Shown: positions 1-9,567, numbered from the stretch's first letter. The stretch: 64,000 nucleotides of DNA from Ruminococcaceae bacterium UBA6416 (GCA_002438505.1 DJPI01000010.1:45435-109434), one strand, 5' to 3'. Translations and numbers: made by a program. Notes: a model not told the origin generated them from the letters alone.

Positions 1-1
1 C

Positions 2-871
2 GTTGGAAATAAAGCTAAGGAAATGATCGGCCGCACCCCCGGTTCGATAACCGCAATGCGTCCGCTCAGAGACGGCGTTATTGCAGACTTTGATGTTACG
101 GCTGAAATGCTCAGAAAATTTATCCATAAAGCAATGGGAAATTCTTTTTTTGCAAAAGCGCGTGTTGTAATCTGCATACCCTCCGGAGTCACCGAGGTTG
201 AAAGGCGGAACGTCCATGACGTTGCCATTGAGGCCGGAGCAAAATATGTCAGCCTCATTGAAGAACCTATGGCTGCGGCTATCGGCGCCGGACTCCCCGT
301 TGCTCAGCCTATCGGGAGCATGGTTGTTGATATCGGCGGCGGAACGGCCGAGGTTGCGGTAATCTCTCTTGGAGATATTGTCACCTCGCGCTCGGTCAGA
401 ACGGCCGGAGACAGCTTTGACAGCGCCATTATCCAGTACGTTAAGAAAAAGTATAACCTCCTTATTGGCGAACGCACGGCGGAGGACATTAAAATCAAAA
501 TCGGCTCTGCCGCTCCTTATGAGGGTGAAGGTCAGATGGAGGTCAAGGGAAGAAACCTTGTTGACGGACTTCCGAAAAACATTACCGTGACGAGCGAGGA
601 AGTGAGGGAATCGCTTTCGGACTGCGTTGGCCAAATTGTTGAGGCGGTCAGAGAAACGCTTGAAAAAACGCCTCCGGAGCTTTCATCGGACATTATTGAC
701 CACGGAATTATGCTCACCGGCGGCGGCGCGCTGCTGCGCGGTTTGGATAAGCTCATTGCGGACGAAACTGGAATGCCTGTCAATATTGCGGACAATCCTC
801 TTGACTGCGTTGTTGACGGAGCCGGAATCTATCTTGAATCGGACGTTCTCGGTTCTGTTGGAAAAAGGTGA
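2..871 (+). CDS. mreB: Rod-shape protein MreB, 5' truncated by window edge
   Basis: Actin-like ATPase that polymerises under the membrane and positions the elongation peptidoglycan machinery. The frame is open from base 2, upstream of the first ATG at 23, and the residues before that ATG (VGNKAKE) match the family, so roughly the first 45-50 codons lie outside the window. The signature IGRTPGSI, the phosphate loop [15 protein letters not shown] and the late loop [12 protein letters not shown] are all present. mreC and mreD follow on the same strand, the usual mre order. The identification is secure; only the true start is unseen. Confidence 0.97.
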   Translation, partial: VGNKAKEMIGRTPGSITAMRPLRDGVIADFDVTAEMLRKFIHKAMGNSFFAKARVVICIPSGVTEVERRNVHDVAIEAGAKYVSLIEEPMAAAIGAGLPVAQPIGSMVVDIGGGTAEVAVISLGDIVTSRSVRTAGDSFDSAIIQYVKKKYNLLIGERTAEDIKIKIGSAAPYEGEGQMEVKGRNLVDGLPKNITVTSEEVRESLSDCVGQIVEAVRETLEKTPPELSSDIIDHGIMLTGGGALLRGLDKLIADETGMPVNIADNPLDCVVDGAGIYLESDVLGSVGKR

Positions 872-948
872 CCGGAAGGCTTTTTCGGTTACAAAGACTT
901 TGAGAAAGGAACGGTAGGGGTCTTTGCCTTTATCCGTGTTTTGAAAAA

Positions 949-1812
949 ATGCGAAGGTTTTTAAAAAGCACACGGTTCAAAGCTTTTGTGCTTGTGATTT
1001 GCGCGCTGCTTGTCGGGGCAATCCTTGCCTCGGTTTCTTCAAGCGCTTCATCGCCGTTCACAAGTGTTGTTTCGGTTGTTTTTTCGCCGCTTCAAAAGCT
1101 TTCCGGCCGTGTTGCGGACAAATTTGAATGGTTCACATCCTCATTTGCCCGTGTTTCAACATATAAAAGTGAAAACGAGCAGCTGCGCGATAAAATTGCC
1201 GAGTATGAAAAGCAGCTTGCCGATTATGATGAAATGAAACAAAAAATAGTGTCATATGAGGATATGCTCGGCGTGAAAGAAGCAAACCCGGAAATTGAGC
1301 TTTGTCGCGCCGATGTTATCGGCACGGACAGCGCAGACTTGTTCTCTTCTTTGACGATTGACAAGGGCAGCAGTGACGGCATTTCGGTCAACGACCCGGT
1401 TGTCAGCGGTAATTATATTGTTGGAATAATCAAAAAAGTCAATCCGAATTACAGCGTTGCCCAGTCGATTCTGAACCCTGCGCTCAACATCAGTGCGATT
1501 GAAAGTGAAACGCGCGAGACGGCCTATGTTACAACAACGCCGGAGCAGTCTCTTCAGGGAAAATGCATTTTTGCAGGTCTTGAAAGAACAACCTCAATTT
1601 CTCCCGGCGGAGTGATACTCACGTCCGGCATAGGCGGAATTTATCCGAAGGGCTTTATAATTGGAACTGTTACTCAGGTTTGTGACAGCGAAACCGACCT
1701 GACAAGCTATGCCATTGTGAATCCGGGTGTTGCGATTGACGGACTTGAAGACGTTTTTGTTATTACGTCTTTCAAAGGTCAGGGTGTTGAACAGATTGAA
1801 CGGGAGGACTGA
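949..1812 (+). CDS. mreC: Rod-shape-determining protein MreC
   Basis: Bitopic membrane protein (287 aa) linking MreB to extracellular cell-wall synthases. One N-terminal membrane helix (about residues 11-30) is followed by a coiled-coil stretch (about 65-105, rich in E/K/Q) and the beta-rich MreC core, with typical segments such as GSSDGISVNDPVV and GIGGIYPKGFIIG. It lies 77 bp after mreB and 5 bp before mreD, consistent with one transcript. Length is normal for Firmicutes. Confidence 0.95.
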   Translation: MRRFLKSTRFKAFVLVICALLVGAILASVSSSASSPFTSVVSVVFSPLQKLSGRVADKFEWFTSSFARVSTYKSENEQLRDKIAEYEKQLADYDEMKQKIVSYEDMLGVKEANPEIELCRADVIGTDSADLFSSLTIDKGSSDGISVNDPVVSGNYIVGIIKKVNPNYSVAQSILNPALNISAIESETRETAYVTTTPEQSLQGKCIFAGLERTTSISPGGVILTSGIGGIYPKGFIIGTVTQVCDSETDLTSYAIVNPGVAIDGLEDVFVITSFKGQGVEQIERED

Positions 1813-1817
1813 AAGAC

Positions 1818-2357
1818 GTGAAAACGGCACTTTCAAGCTATAAAAAAAGCATGTACATAAGAAGAACGCTCCTTGCCCTTTTTGTTGTTGCAACCGCGCT
1901 TTTTCAAAACACAAAGGGCGCGTTACCAGAGCTTCACGGTGTGCGTGCAATGCCTCTTGCGGTGCTTGTTGCCGTAATTGCGCTTTTTGAGCGCAGCTTT
2001 GCCGGGCTTGCGTTCGGCTTTCTTTCCGGCGTGCTTTGGGATTTCTCCCTTGCGGACGGAGACGGCTTCTTTGCCGTTTTGCTCTGCCTTATCGGATTTA
2101 TTTGCGGCGCGGCATCGAGCTTCTTCTTGCGCAATAACATTTTTTCCGCGCTGTTTGTCTCGTTTGCTTCGGCTCTTGTGACGATTGGCTCATATTGGTT
2201 TTTCTTTTTGTTTTTGAAGGGCTATGACCCGTCGGCAAAGCTCCTTTTGAGCTTTTATCTTCCCTCCTGCTTTTATACGCTCCTTTTTGCACCGATATAT
2301 TATTATTTGATACGCTCGCTCAAAAAGGCTCTTGACGGACCGAAAAGGCTTGCTTAA
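1818..2357 (+). CDS. mreD: Rod-shape-determining protein MreD
   Basis: Integral membrane protein of the elongasome, 179 aa with about five hydrophobic segments and few other marks, as is typical of this poorly conserved family. The start is a GTG at 1818, preceded by GGAGG at the end of mreC. The call rests on position between mreC and a PBP2 gene plus topology; the pattern FAGLAFGFLSGVLWD resembles the family. No other candidate fits this slot. Confidence 0.88.
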   Translation: MKTALSSYKKSMYIRRTLLALFVVATALFQNTKGALPELHGVRAMPLAVLVAVIALFERSFAGLAFGFLSGVLWDFSLADGDGFFAVLLCLIGFICGAASSFFLRNNIFSALFVSFASALVTIGSYWFFFLFLKGYDPSAKLLLSFYLPSCFYTLLFAPIYYYLIRSLKKALDGPKRLA

Positions 2358-2399
2358 AGGCAATTTTAAATTACATTAAAGAAAGGACGGCCGCATTTT

Positions 2400-4427
2400 A
2401 TGAGAAGAAAAGTCAGCAAAAAAAGGAATACGGCTGTTGTTGTTTTGATAACTCTTGTTTTTGCCGCATTCATTTTTAAGCTTTGGAACATTCAGGTTGT
2501 TTCCGCGGGCAACGCAAGGCAGGCTGCCGTGAAGGGTGTTGAGATTGATGTTGAGCCTGTCAGAGGTGAAATTCTTGACAGTGACGGAAACACCCTTGCA
2601 ACAAGCAGACAGGTGCGGACGGTTGTTTTCAATTATTTCACCTTTCCCTCATCCGGGGAGAGCGAAAAGCGCAGCCAAATCATCTCCGAGCTTCTCACGC
2701 TTTTTGACCGCGCGGGGGCAAAATGGATTGATGAACTTCCGATTAAAGTGAACAAAAAAGGAAAGCTTGTTTTTGCAAAAGGCAAGGAGAACGAGGTCTC
2801 GTATCTGCGCTCTGCTGCCTTCCTTGACTTGAACCCTTATGCAACGGTGGAAAACTGTTTTGACGCCCTTGTTCAAAAATACTCGCTCGAAAGTTATCCG
2901 CTGCGCGAGGCAAGGAACATTGCCTCGGTCTATTATTCGATGGTGAAAGACGGCTTCAATTCAACAACACCGTATGTTTTTGCAAAGGATATTTCTGCTG
3001 CTCTTGCCTCGGATATCAAGGAAAAAAGCGATGTTTTTACCGGCGTTGATGTTCAGGTGAAGTCTGAGCGTGAGTATCCGGACGGAACGCTTGCTGCCCA
3101 TCTGCTCGGCATTGTCGGCTCAATCAGCGCCGAGGAGTATGAAGCGAAAAAGGAGAGCGGATATTCGCTCAACGACACCATCGGTAAAAACGGAATTGAA
3201 TATACCTATGAATCGAATCTTCGCGGCGAAAAAGGAAAAAAACGCATCATCTCCGACTCTGATGGTAATACCACGGAAAAATATATCACACTTCCGAAAA
3301 ACGGAGACACTGTCATTCTCACAATACGCAAAGATATTCAAAAGACGGCGCAGGACGCGCTTGAAAAGCTCATTCTTGATTTTAAGGCGGATAACGCAAA
3401 TGTCACAGGCGGCTCCGTTGTTGTTATGGATACCAAAAACAACGATATCCTTGCCTGTGCCAGTTATCCGACATATGACCTTTCAAAATATTCAAAAAAC
3501 GCTTCAAAGCTCAACACCGACCCGAACAAGCCGCTTTGGAACCGTGCTCTCATGAGCACCTACACGCCGGGTTCAACAATTAAGCCTGCGGTTGCAATGG
3601 CCGGCCTTGAAGAAAAAATTATTGACAAAGACACCATTGTGACCTGCACCGGGGTCTATACCCATTACAAGGACTATCGTCCGACCTGTACCGGAGTTCA
3701 CGGAAGCTTGAATGTTGTTTATGCGCTTTACAACAGCTGCAACATCTTTTTCTATGAAACCTCGCGTTTGCTTGGAATTGAAAAGCTCAACGATTATTTC
3801 ACAATGTTCGGCCTCGGTGAGGAAACGGGCGTTGAAATCGGCGAATCAAAGGGTATTGTTGACTCCGTTGAATTCAGAACGGAAAAGGGCGAGCTTTGGA
3901 CGCCCGGTCTCACAATTCAGGCCGGTATCGGCCACGGAGACAACCAGTTCACTCCGATTCAGCTTTGCTCATACGCTTCCGTTATTGCAAACCGAGGCGT
4001 CCGCCACAAGGCACACTTTGTCAAATCAATAATGAAATCCGATTACAGCGAAACCGTATATACGGCGCAGGATCAAATTCTTTCAAAGGCGAATTTCAGC
4101 GATAAAAACTGGAACCTTGTCTATGAGGGTATGCTTCTTGTTGGAACAGAAAGCTATGCGGACTTTTCCGGCGTGCCGGTCAAGGTTGCCGCAAAAACCG
4201 GAACAACAACGGTTCAAAAGGCCGGAAACGGAAAAAAAGAAAAGAACAACGGTCTCATCATTGCCTTTGCGCCGTATGACGATCCGCAGATTGCGGTTTC
4301 CGTTGTTGTTGAGGGCGCAACAAGCGGCGGTTCAACGGCTCCCGTTGCCGCGGCGATAATGGAGCAGTATTTTGCCGCCTCGCAGGGCGAAAAGTCTGCG
4401 CAGACCGAGGGTGTACTGCTTGAATAG
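2400..4427 (+). CDS. Class B penicillin-binding protein 2 (elongation transpeptidase)
   Basis: Monofunctional transpeptidase that cross-links peptidoglycan during elongation; outside the cell, held by one N-terminal helix (about residues 11-30). The dimerisation domain (about 45-300) is followed by the transpeptidase domain with all three catalytic motifs: S392-T-I-K (nucleophile Ser392), S446-C-N and K599-T-G-T. The KTG loop is followed by a Gly/Lys-rich insert near 608-617. It directly follows mreBCD, as mrdA/pbpA genes do. At 675 aa it is within family range. AAAGAAAGGA precedes the ATG. Confidence 0.94.
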   Translation: MRRKVSKKRNTAVVVLITLVFAAFIFKLWNIQVVSAGNARQAAVKGVEIDVEPVRGEILDSDGNTLATSRQVRTVVFNYFTFPSSGESEKRSQIISELLTLFDRAGAKWIDELPIKVNKKGKLVFAKGKENEVSYLRSAAFLDLNPYATVENCFDALVQKYSLESYPLREARNIASVYYSMVKDGFNSTTPYVFAKDISAALASDIKEKSDVFTGVDVQVKSEREYPDGTLAAHLLGIVGSISAEEYEAKKESGYSLNDTIGKNGIEYTYESNLRGEKGKKRIISDSDGNTTEKYITLPKNGDTVILTIRKDIQKTAQDALEKLILDFKADNANVTGGSVVVMDTKNNDILACASYPTYDLSKYSKNASKLNTDPNKPLWNRALMSTYTPGSTIKPAVAMAGLEEKIIDKDTIVTCTGVYTHYKDYRPTCTGVHGSLNVVYALYNSCNIFFYETSRLLGIEKLNDYFTMFGLGEETGVEIGESKGIVDSVEFRTEKGELWTPGLTIQAGIGHGDNQFTPIQLCSYASVIANRGVRHKAHFVKSIMKSDYSETVYTAQDQILSKANFSDKNWNLVYEGMLLVGTESYADFSGVPVKVAAKTGTTTVQKAGNGKKEKNNGLIIAFAPYDDPQIAVSVVVEGATSGGSTAPVAAAIMEQYFAASQGEKSAQTEGVLLE

Positions 4428-4582
4428 GGCAAGAAAAATCTGTAACGAAAAGGCTTGCATTTTTTATGCGGAACAAGCAAGCGCCGATATTCCGGAAAAT
4501 GCCTCGTGAAACTTGACGGGAGACATTTCGCCGGAACTTTGGCCTGAAAATTATTCGGCAACAACTTAACTAAGGAGGAAAC

Positions 4583-5302
4583 ATGGCAAGAAAAATTGTT
4601 TTTGCGTCCGGAAAGGGCGGGGTCGGGAAAACAACTCTGACCGTTGCGGTCGGAAAAGCTCTCGCCGGATACGGCCAGAGGGTTCTACTGGTTGATTTTG
4701 ACAATCTTCGCGGCATTGATTTGCTTGCCGGCGCGTCTGAGGCGGTTGTTTATGACTGGGGAGACGTTCTTCTTGACCGCTGCGCGGCTTTTGAGGCTAT
4801 ATACAAGGCAGATTCTTTGAGCATAATGTCCTGTCCGCGCAAGTACGGTGACGCCACGCCGAAAAAGATTGCAAATCTTATCAAAAGTATCGAAAAAAAC
4901 TTTGATTATATTCTTTTTGATTCACCGGCCGGTATCGGCCGCGGAATGCACCTTGCCGCAGCGGCGGCAGACAAGGGCGTTCTTGTTGCAACGCCGGATT
5001 ACGTCTGCGTCCACGGCGCTTTTGCCGCTGCCGATGAGCTTTTTGAAAGCGGAATCGGTGAGGTCAGAATGATAATTAACCGCGCCGTTAAAAAGGATAT
5101 GCGGCGCAAAAGGATGCTTAATGTTGATGCAATGATTGACTCGGCCGCCGTTCAGCTGCTCGGAATCGTTCCGGAGGATCCGCACCTTCACCTCGGCTCA
5201 ATGGGCGTTTCGGTTTATCAGCCCGGTCAGGTGTCACACAGTGCAATAAGCAATATTGCAAGAAGGTTAAACGGAGAGAATGTTCCGCTGAACTTTACAT
5301 AA
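4583..5302 (+). CDS. MinD-like ParA/MinD-family ATPase, lacks the membrane-targeting tail
   Basis: Deviant Walker A P-loop ATPase of the MinD/ParA class (239 aa). The motif GKGGVGKTT is near residue 10, the segment LLVDFDNLRGIDL replaces the usual VDxDxGLRNLD, and FDSPAGIG is the switch II region. Position after mreBCD-PBP2 suggests descent from a mreBCD-minCD cluster. No minC is found in the 155 bp before it. The protein ends NGENVPLNFT and lacks the basic amphipathic helix (KRLFG type) by which MinD binds membrane. It may therefore not work as a classical division-site inhibitor. AAGGAGG lies just before the ATG. Confidence 0.8.
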   Translation: MARKIVFASGKGGVGKTTLTVAVGKALAGYGQRVLLVDFDNLRGIDLLAGASEAVVYDWGDVLLDRCAAFEAIYKADSLSIMSCPRKYGDATPKKIANLIKSIEKNFDYILFDSPAGIGRGMHLAAAAADKGVLVATPDYVCVHGAFAAADELFESGIGEVRMIINRAVKKDMRRKRMLNVDAMIDSAAVQLLGIVPEDPHLHLGSMGVSVYQPGQVSHSAISNIARRLNGENVPLNFT

Positions 5303-5339
5303 TATCGGCAACAAATTTGTCAATATTTTTGGATTTTGC

Positions 5340-5368
5340 TTGAATTTTCGGCTCTCTTTTGGTAGAAT
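5340..5368 (+). promoter_or_regulatory. Candidate sigma-A promoter for the mgsA-like gene
   Basis: TTGAAT (5340-5345), a 17-bp spacer and TAGAAT (5363-5368). The predicted leader to the start at 5520 is about 145 nt long. It carries no structure I could recognise. Confidence 0.5.
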
Positions 5369-5519
5369 AAACAAAAGGACTCTATACGCACCACCGGAAA
5401 AGCGCTTTCCCCTTTGCTTTGGCGCTGCATTGACATACTGAAGGAGACATCCCGTTTTGGAATGTTTGCCTTTGAATACATGGGGAAACATGAATTACTT
5501 TTAGGGAGAAGATGAATTA

Positions 5520-5921
5520 ATGAACATTGCACTCATTGCGCATGACGCAAAAAAAGAGCTTATGACTCAGTTCTGCATTGCATACTGCGGAACGCTCAGC
5601 AAGCACAATCTCTGCGCCACAGGAACAACCGGAAAGCTTGTTTCGGAAGCAACGGGATTGAATATTGTTAAATTTCTTGCCGGATTTCAGGGCGGAGAGG
5701 AACAGATTGCAGCAAGGATTGCCTGCAATGAGATTGACCTTCTCCTCATCTTCCGCGATCCGCTCAATCCTAAGCCCGGCGAGCCGAACGAGGCAAACCT
5801 TCTCAGGCTTTGCGACGTTCACAATATCCCGGTTGCAACAAACATTGCAACGGCTGAGGCTCTCATTCACGCGCTTGAGCGCGGCGACCTTGACTGGCGT
5901 GATATTGTTAACCCGAAATAA
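5520..5921 (+). CDS. mgsA: Methylglyoxal-synthase-like protein with substituted catalytic residues
   Basis: Belongs by sequence to methylglyoxal synthase, which converts dihydroxyacetone phosphate to methylglyoxal (133 aa). Conserved parts are AHD (H8, D9), the phosphate loop ATGTTG (33-38), RDPLNP and NIPVATN. Against remembered E. coli MgsA, however, catalytic Asp71 aligns with Glu60 (GGEEQI instead of GGDQQ), His98 with Gly87 and Asp101 with Asn90. The fold is likely intact but the reaction is doubtful. AGGGAGAAG precedes the ATG. The gene sits between the MinD-like gene and the hisS leader. Confidence 0.8.
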   Translation: MNIALIAHDAKKELMTQFCIAYCGTLSKHNLCATGTTGKLVSEATGLNIVKFLAGFQGGEEQIAARIACNEIDLLLIFRDPLNPKPGEPNEANLLRLCDVHNIPVATNIATAEALIHALERGDLDWRDIVNPK

Positions 5922-5984
5922 TTTTTCCGACTTTTTCAACTTGACTTGTTCTTTGCCGCTTGCGGCGGCTTTTAAAAGTGAATA

Positions 5985-6211
5985 AACAAAGGCTATGACT
6001 GAAAAGAGTAACCAGCCAAAAGCGCTCAGAGAGGGAGGCGTATTGCTGAAAGCTTCCTGCGTTCTTTTTCGGGTGAAGACATTCACGAGCCGGCTTTTAT
6101 GCCCGTCTGCCGCGTTAAGGCTTTTGAGCGGGGCGCATTGGCGTCCAATCTGGGTGGTACCGTGGAGCGTTGCTTCATCCCTGAAAGTATGGGTGAAGCG
6201 GCGCTTTTTTT
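5985..6211 (+). promoter_or_regulatory. T-box leader (histidine) controlling hisS-aspS
   Basis: Contains an AGTA motif (about 6007-6010), His codons CAT (6080-6082) and CAC (6084-6086) in the specifier region, and the T-box core TGGGTGGTACCGTG (6151-6164). A 15-bp terminator stem follows (6166-6180 with 6191-6205) with a T-run at 6206-6211. Uncharged tRNA-His would bind the specifier and T-box and stabilise the antiterminator, allowing read-through into hisS. The T-box core and terminator are unmistakable; the exact specifier codon and the 5' limit are inferred. Confidence 0.92.
6166..6211 (+). terminator. T-box intrinsic terminator
   Basis: A 15-bp stem with G-T wobbles, 10-nt loop and run of T, between the T-box core and hisS. 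It is the off-state of the leader. Confidence 0.92.
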
Positions 6212-6247
6212 ATCATATAAACAACTAAACACATATCGGAGGTAAGT

Positions 6248-7597
6248 ATGGCACTTATTACAAAATCAATCAAGGGCACTCAGGACGTTCTTCCGTCTGA
6301 AAGCCACAAAGTCCGCTTTGTTGAGCAGACCGCTCTTGAAATTGCAGGGAACTGCGGCTTTCGTGAAATCAGAATTCCTGTTTTTGAACACACTGAGCTT
6401 TTTCAGCGCGGAGTTGGTGACACAACCGATGTTGTTCAAAAAGAAATGTATACCTTCCTTGATAAAGGCGGCCGTTCAATAACTCTGCGTCCTGAGGGTA
6501 CGGCAGGCGTTGTTCGTTCATATCTTGAAAACGGACTTTCCAATGAACCAATGCCGCAGAAGCTTTGCTATCTTGTTTCCTGCTATCGCTATGAAAAGCC
6601 GCAGGCAGGCAGATTGCGCGAGTTCCATCAGTTCGGCCTTGAATGCATCGGAACCGCCTCTCCGGCCGCGGACGCCGAGGTCATCAGCGTTGCAAACGAT
6701 ATTTTTAACTATCTCGGAATTACCGGCCTGAAGCTTGAAATCAACTCCATTGGCTGTCCGGAATGCCGTAAGGAGTATCACAAGGCGCTGCATGATTACT
6801 TTGAAAGCAGAAAAAGCGAGCTTTGCAACACTTGCCTTGAAAGGCTTGACCGCAACCCAATGAGAATTCTTGACTGCAAAAGTCCCGTCTGCTCGGAAAT
6901 TGCAAAGGGCGCACCCAAGGTTCTTGATTTTCTCTGTGATGACTGCAAGGCGCATTTTGAGTCGGTTCAAAGCTATCTCAAGGCAATGGGAATTGAGTTC
7001 ACGGTCAATCCGACAATCGTCAGAGGGCTTGATTATTACACAAGAACCGTTTTTGAGTTTGTTTCAACCGGAATCGGAGCTCAAGGCACGGTTTGCGGCG
7101 GCGGACGCTATGACGGCCTTGTTGAAGAAATTGGCGGCGCCCATACGCCGGCGCTCGGTTTTGCAATCGGCATTGAAAGGCTTATGCTGCTCATGGAAAG
7201 TCTGAAGCTTCCGTTCCCGGAGAGTTCAAAGTGTGAGCTGTATATTGCAACAATGGGTGAAAAGGCAAGCCTTGAAGCGGCAAAAATTGCATCCGCACTC
7301 AGACATGAGGGCTGTGAGGTTCAATATGACGTTGTCGGACGCTCGGTCAAGGCGCAAATGAAATATGCAAACAAGCTCGGCGCGGCGTTCACCGTTGTTC
7401 TTGGAGACAGCGAACTTGAAAGCGGTGTTGTCAGACTCAAGAATATGGAAAGCGGAGAGGAAACCGAGGTTGCGCTTGAAAGTTTTGAAGAAGCGTTCAT
7501 GCGCGCTTCCTTGAGCGAAAGCCTGAAGGGACTTGAAGACCTCGGTGTTGACACGGACATTGACATTGAAGAACTTATGAAAAGCAAATTATTCTAA
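6248..7597 (+). CDS. hisS: Histidyl-tRNA synthetase
   Basis: Class II aminoacyl-tRNA synthetase (449 aa) charging tRNA-His in the cytosol. Motif 1 lies in the N-terminal third, motif 2 is RYEKPQAGRLREFHQFG (about 113-129), the HisA signature is GLDYYTRTVFE (about 262-272) and motif 3 is GFAIGIERL. The C-terminal anticodon-binding domain begins near residue 325. A His T-box leader precedes it and aspS follows after 23 bp, so both are likely co-regulated. CGGAGG precedes the ATG. Confidence 0.97.
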   Translation: MALITKSIKGTQDVLPSESHKVRFVEQTALEIAGNCGFREIRIPVFEHTELFQRGVGDTTDVVQKEMYTFLDKGGRSITLRPEGTAGVVRSYLENGLSNEPMPQKLCYLVSCYRYEKPQAGRLREFHQFGLECIGTASPAADAEVISVANDIFNYLGITGLKLEINSIGCPECRKEYHKALHDYFESRKSELCNTCLERLDRNPMRILDCKSPVCSEIAKGAPKVLDFLCDDCKAHFESVQSYLKAMGIEFTVNPTIVRGLDYYTRTVFEFVSTGIGAQGTVCGGGRYDGLVEEIGGAHTPALGFAIGIERLMLLMESLKLPFPESSKCELYIATMGEKASLEAAKIASALRHEGCEVQYDVVGRSVKAQMKYANKLGAAFTVVLGDSELESGVVRLKNMESGEETEVALESFEEAFMRASLSESLKGLEDLGVDTDIDIEELMKSKLF

Positions 7598-7620
7598 TTA
7601 AATTACCAGAGGTGTAAAAA

Positions 7621-9405
7621 ATGGATACAATGACAGGACTCAAAAGAACCGGCTATTGCGGTTCATTCAGCGCAAAGAATATCGGCGAGACCGCCGTTGT
7701 CTGCGGCTGGGTGCAAAAGCAGCGTGACCTCGGTTCGCTCATTTTTATTGATTTGCGAGACAGAACGGGAATTGTTCAGCTTGCTTTTGACGACCACACG
7801 GAAAAGAGCGTTTTTGAAAAGGCGTTCACCGTTCGCAGCGAGTATGTTTTGATGGCAAAAGGTGTTGTTCGTGAACGCTCCTCAAAGAACCTTGACATCC
7901 CGACGGGTGAAATTGAAATTGACGTTTCAGATTTGCGCATCCTCGGCGAGAGCGAAACGCCGCCGTTTGATATCATTGAAAACTGCCCGACGAGTGAGCT
8001 GACAAGACTCAAATACCGTTATCTTGACCTGCGCCGCCCGGATCTTCAAAGGAATATCCTCATGCGCCACAGGATAACAAAAATCACGCGCGATTATTTT
8101 GACGAAAACGGCTTTGTTGAAATTGAAACTCCGATGCTTATCAAATCAACGCCCGAGGGCGCAAGAGACTTCCTTGTTCCCTCAAGAATCCATAAGGGCA
8201 GCTTTTATGCTCTTCCGCAATCACCGCAGCTTTATAAGCAGCTTTCAATGGTTGCCGGCTTTGACCGCTATATGCAGATTGCGCGCTGCTTCCGCGATGA
8301 GGATCTGCGCGCCGACCGCCAGCCCGAGTTCACTCAAATTGATGTTGAAATGAGCTTTGTTGAAATGGAGGACGTCCTTTCAATGATTGAGGGCTTCATG
8401 AAGAAGCTGTTCAAAGAAGCGCTCGGCGTTGACATCAACGAAAAGCTTCCGCGTTTGACATATAAAGAAGCAATGGAGCGTTACGGTTCCGACAAGCCGG
8501 ATACGCGCTACGCGATGGAAATTTTTGACCTTGCCGATGAGGTTAAGGACTGCGGCTTCGGCGTGTTCTCCTCCGCCGTTAAAAACGGCGCAAGGGTTTG
8601 CGGAATCACCGCCAAAAAAGCATACTCTGTTCTCACAAGAAAAGAGATTGACAAACTCACTGAGTTCGTCAAAGGCATTGGCGCAAAGGGCATTGCCTGG
8701 ATAAGATATGCCGAGGACGGAACGGTTGCTTCATCTTTTGCAAAGTTCATGACCGAGGATGAGCTTAACGCAATCAAAGAAAAAGCCTCTGCCGAAAACG
8801 GAGACGTTGTTCTCATCATTGCGGACAAGGAGCGCGTCACCCTCCCCGTTCTTGGTGCGCTGCGCCAGAACATTGCAAAGAAGCTCGGCATCATTCCGCA
8901 GGACAAATATAATCTTTTATGGATCGTTGAATTCCCGTTCTTTGACTGGGATGATGAGCTTGGCCAGTTTGTTGCAATGCACCACCCGTTCACCGCTCCG
9001 CTTGAGGAATGTCTGCCGTATCTTGAAAGCGACAAGGCAAACGTCAGAGCAACCGCATATGACCTTGTTCTCAACGGAATTGAGCTTGCCAGCGGTTCAA
9101 TCAGAATCACTGACCCCGAACTTCAGAAGAGGATTTTTGAGCTTCTCGGCCTTTCCGATGAAGAAGCATATGAAAAGTTCGGCTTCCTCACTGATGCGTT
9201 CAAATACGGCGCACCGCCGCACGGCGGCATCGGTATCGGCCTTGACAGACTGTGTATGCAGCTTATGCGCCTTGACACTCTGCGCGATGTCATTGCTTAT
9301 CCGAAGGTTCAGAACGCGAGTGAGCCGATGACCGAATGCCCGGCTGTTGTTGACAATGAGCAGCTTCTTGAGCTTGGCATTGAAACCGTTCAGGAAAATA
9401 AATAA
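7621..9405 (+). CDS. aspS: Aspartyl-tRNA synthetase
   Basis: Class II synthetase (594 aa) of the long bacterial type. It has an N-terminal OB-fold anticodon-binding domain (about 1-110), motif 2 FRDEDLRADRQPEFTQID (about 218-235), the bacterial GAD insertion (about 290-420) and motif 3 GIGLDRLCMQL near the C-terminus. It lies 23 bp after hisS, a common pairing in Firmicutes. Whether it also charges tRNA-Asn (non-discriminating) cannot be read from this window. AGAGGTG precedes the ATG. Confidence 0.97.
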   Translation: MDTMTGLKRTGYCGSFSAKNIGETAVVCGWVQKQRDLGSLIFIDLRDRTGIVQLAFDDHTEKSVFEKAFTVRSEYVLMAKGVVRERSSKNLDIPTGEIEIDVSDLRILGESETPPFDIIENCPTSELTRLKYRYLDLRRPDLQRNILMRHRITKITRDYFDENGFVEIETPMLIKSTPEGARDFLVPSRIHKGSFYALPQSPQLYKQLSMVAGFDRYMQIARCFRDEDLRADRQPEFTQIDVEMSFVEMEDVLSMIEGFMKKLFKEALGVDINEKLPRLTYKEAMERYGSDKPDTRYAMEIFDLADEVKDCGFGVFSSAVKNGARVCGITAKKAYSVLTRKEIDKLTEFVKGIGAKGIAWIRYAEDGTVASSFAKFMTEDELNAIKEKASAENGDVVLIIADKERVTLPVLGALRQNIAKKLGIIPQDKYNLLWIVEFPFFDWDDELGQFVAMHHPFTAPLEECLPYLESDKANVRATAYDLVLNGIELASGSIRITDPELQKRIFELLGLSDEEAYEKFGFLTDAFKYGAPPHGGIGIGLDRLCMQLMRLDTLRDVIAYPKVQNASEPMTECPAVVDNEQLLELGIETVQENK

Positions 9406-9429
9406 AACTTTTTATTAACGCACTATTAA

Positions 9430-9473
9430 CAGATGTTAAATGTTCTTTGGAATGTTTGACATCTGTTTGTTTT
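9430..9473 (+). terminator. Candidate aspS terminator overlapping the next promoter
   Basis: A 16-bp stem with wobbles (9430-9445 with 9450-9465), TTTG loop and the T-rich tail TTTGTTTT. Its 3' arm contains the -35 box of the downstream promoter. Confidence 0.6.
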
Positions 9474-9483
9474 AAGCTATAAT
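9456..9483 (+). promoter_or_regulatory. Sigma-A promoter for the metallophosphoesterase gene
   Basis: TTGACA (9456-9461), 16-bp spacer, TATAAT (9478-9483). The short leader carries a hairpin, CCGGAAC 9503-9509 with GTTCCGG 9519-9525, with no T-run after it. Confidence 0.8.
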
Positions 9484-9567
9484 TAAAGTTAGCAGTGGGT
9501 ACCCGGAACGCCCTTTGGGTTCCGGTGCTCAAAAAGAAGAGAAAAAATGTTCAGAAAGGGGATCGTT

